Assembly (NCBI GenBank): GCA_013399855.1
Contig: VXAY01002875.1
Span: forward strand, 554,601-618,600
Source of the DNA: Oxyruncus cristatus
Lineage: Eukaryota; Chordata; Aves; Passeriformes; Cotingidae
Length of the DNA stretch: 64,000 nt
Direction of reading: 5' to 3'
In this document: positions 63,690 through 64,000 of the stretch, piece after piece
How positions within the stretch are numbered: position 1 is the first letter of the stretch
Layout: each line of letters starts with the position of its first letter
The notes under the pieces: model-generated
What the model saw: the letters and a program-made list of their open reading frames with translations, nothing else
Databases searched by the model: none
Told to the model about the DNA's origin: nothing
Made by a program: the position numbers and the translations under genes

Positions 63690-64000
63690 CGGGATGAGGT
63701 TCAACAAGGCCAAGTGCCGGGTCCTGCACTTTGGCCACAACAACCCCCTGCAGCGCTACAGGCTGGGCACAGAGTGGCTGGAGAGCAGCCAGGCAGAAAG
63801 GGATCTGGGGTTGCTGATTGACAGGAAGCTGAACATGAGCCAGCAGTGTGCCCAGGTGGCCAAGAAGGCCAATGGCATCCTGGCCTGGATCAGGAACAGT
63901 GTGGCCAGCAGGAACAGGGAGGTGATTCTGCCCCTGTACTCAGCGCTGGTGAGGCCACACCTGGAGTGCTGTGTCCAGTTCTGGGCCCCTCAGTTCAGGA
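63690..64000 (+). mobile_element. CR1 LINE ORF2 segment, young-looking, cut by window edge
   Basis: Begins AACGGGATGAGGTTCAACAA, then GTCCTGCACTTTGGCCACAA, GCAGAAAGGGATCTGGGGTT, CAAGAAGGCCAATGGCATCC, TACTCAGCGCTGGTGAGGCC and CCAGTTCTGGGCCCCTCAGT at the window end. Noticeably more GC-rich and less decayed than the other copies. It is the part of CR1 immediately upstream of what is seen in the preceding minus-strand segment. Confidence 0.95.

Larger units (their letters stand above)
28249..64000 (-). other. REV3L: REV3L intron 1 (partial, at least 35.7 kb)
   Basis: All sequence upstream of exon 2 to the window edge. I searched by eye for the conserved first exon (start Met, VRIVTADYYMASPL) and for a CpG-rich promoter and found neither, so this is inferred to be intron 1. 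Contents in order: CR1 fragments near 31684 and possibly 32225, an RTE element (34327-35447), an LTR (37816-38586), CR1 copies at 40888 and 42450, an LTR (49990-50551), CR1 copies at 51222, 61370, 63462 and 63690. The stretches 28249-31680, 32400-34296, 35478-37815, 38590-40885, 42560-49989, 51335-61369 and 62340-63460 hold only AT-rich unique sequence with short simple repeats. Small unannotated 5' UTR exons of REV3L cannot be excluded. Confidence 0.8.

Noticed and set aside
28249..64000. REV3L exon 1 within the window
   Set aside because: No sequence encoding the conserved start (VRIVTADYYM) with a compatible phase-1 donor was found on the minus strand.
1..64000. tRNA, rRNA, CRISPR arrays, bacterial-type operons or defence systems
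   Set aside because: None seen; composition, introns and repeats are those of vertebrate nuclear DNA.

Overview
The window is vertebrate nuclear DNA, most probably from a bird. It is AT-rich and intron-dominated. It carries many 5'-truncated CR1 LINE copies with the avian 3' end (ATTCTATG-type termini), avian-type endogenous retrovirus LTRs and one RTE-clade retrotransposon fragment of the AviRTE type. No operons, rRNA, tRNA or CRISPR arrays were seen. The species cannot be fixed from the sequence alone.

The only cellular gene I can support is REV3L, which encodes the catalytic subunit of translesion DNA polymerase zeta. It lies on the minus strand. Eleven consecutive coding exons were resolved by hand from 28248 down to 1382. 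All have canonical GT..AG introns, and every exon-exon phase is compatible. Together they give 1464 coding bases, about 488 codons, roughly residues 47 to 534 of a protein of about 3100 residues. They cover most of the N-terminal polymerase domain and the start of the long disordered insert. Coding exon 1 (start codon, about 47 residues) should lie beyond 64000. The giant insert exon, the REV7-binding motifs and the polymerase core should lie beyond position 1. The gene therefore runs through the whole window and is cut at both ends.

Layout by region: 1-1381 is the start of intron 12. 1382-10618 holds exons 12 to 6, with an old CR1 in intron 11. 10619-19525 is intron 5, with two CR1 copies and a perfect 31-bp tandem duplication. 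19526-28248 holds exons 5 to 2. 28249-64000 is (part of) intron 1, at least 35.7 kb with no recognisable exon.

Intron 1 holds the most interesting mobile DNA. (i) A 1.1-kb RTE fragment at 34327-35447 is bounded by a perfect 30-bp target-site duplication and ends in a small hairpin plus an ATG microsatellite. (ii) Two LTRs of one endogenous retrovirus family sit 11.4 kb apart in opposite orientation; the copy in the same direction as REV3L has lost its AATAAA signal. (iii) Several CR1 copies are present, including a head-to-head pair at the right edge that may be one twin-primed insertion.

No undescribed multi-gene system was found. The value of the window is a clean partial REV3L gene model and a readable retroelement history of its first intron.
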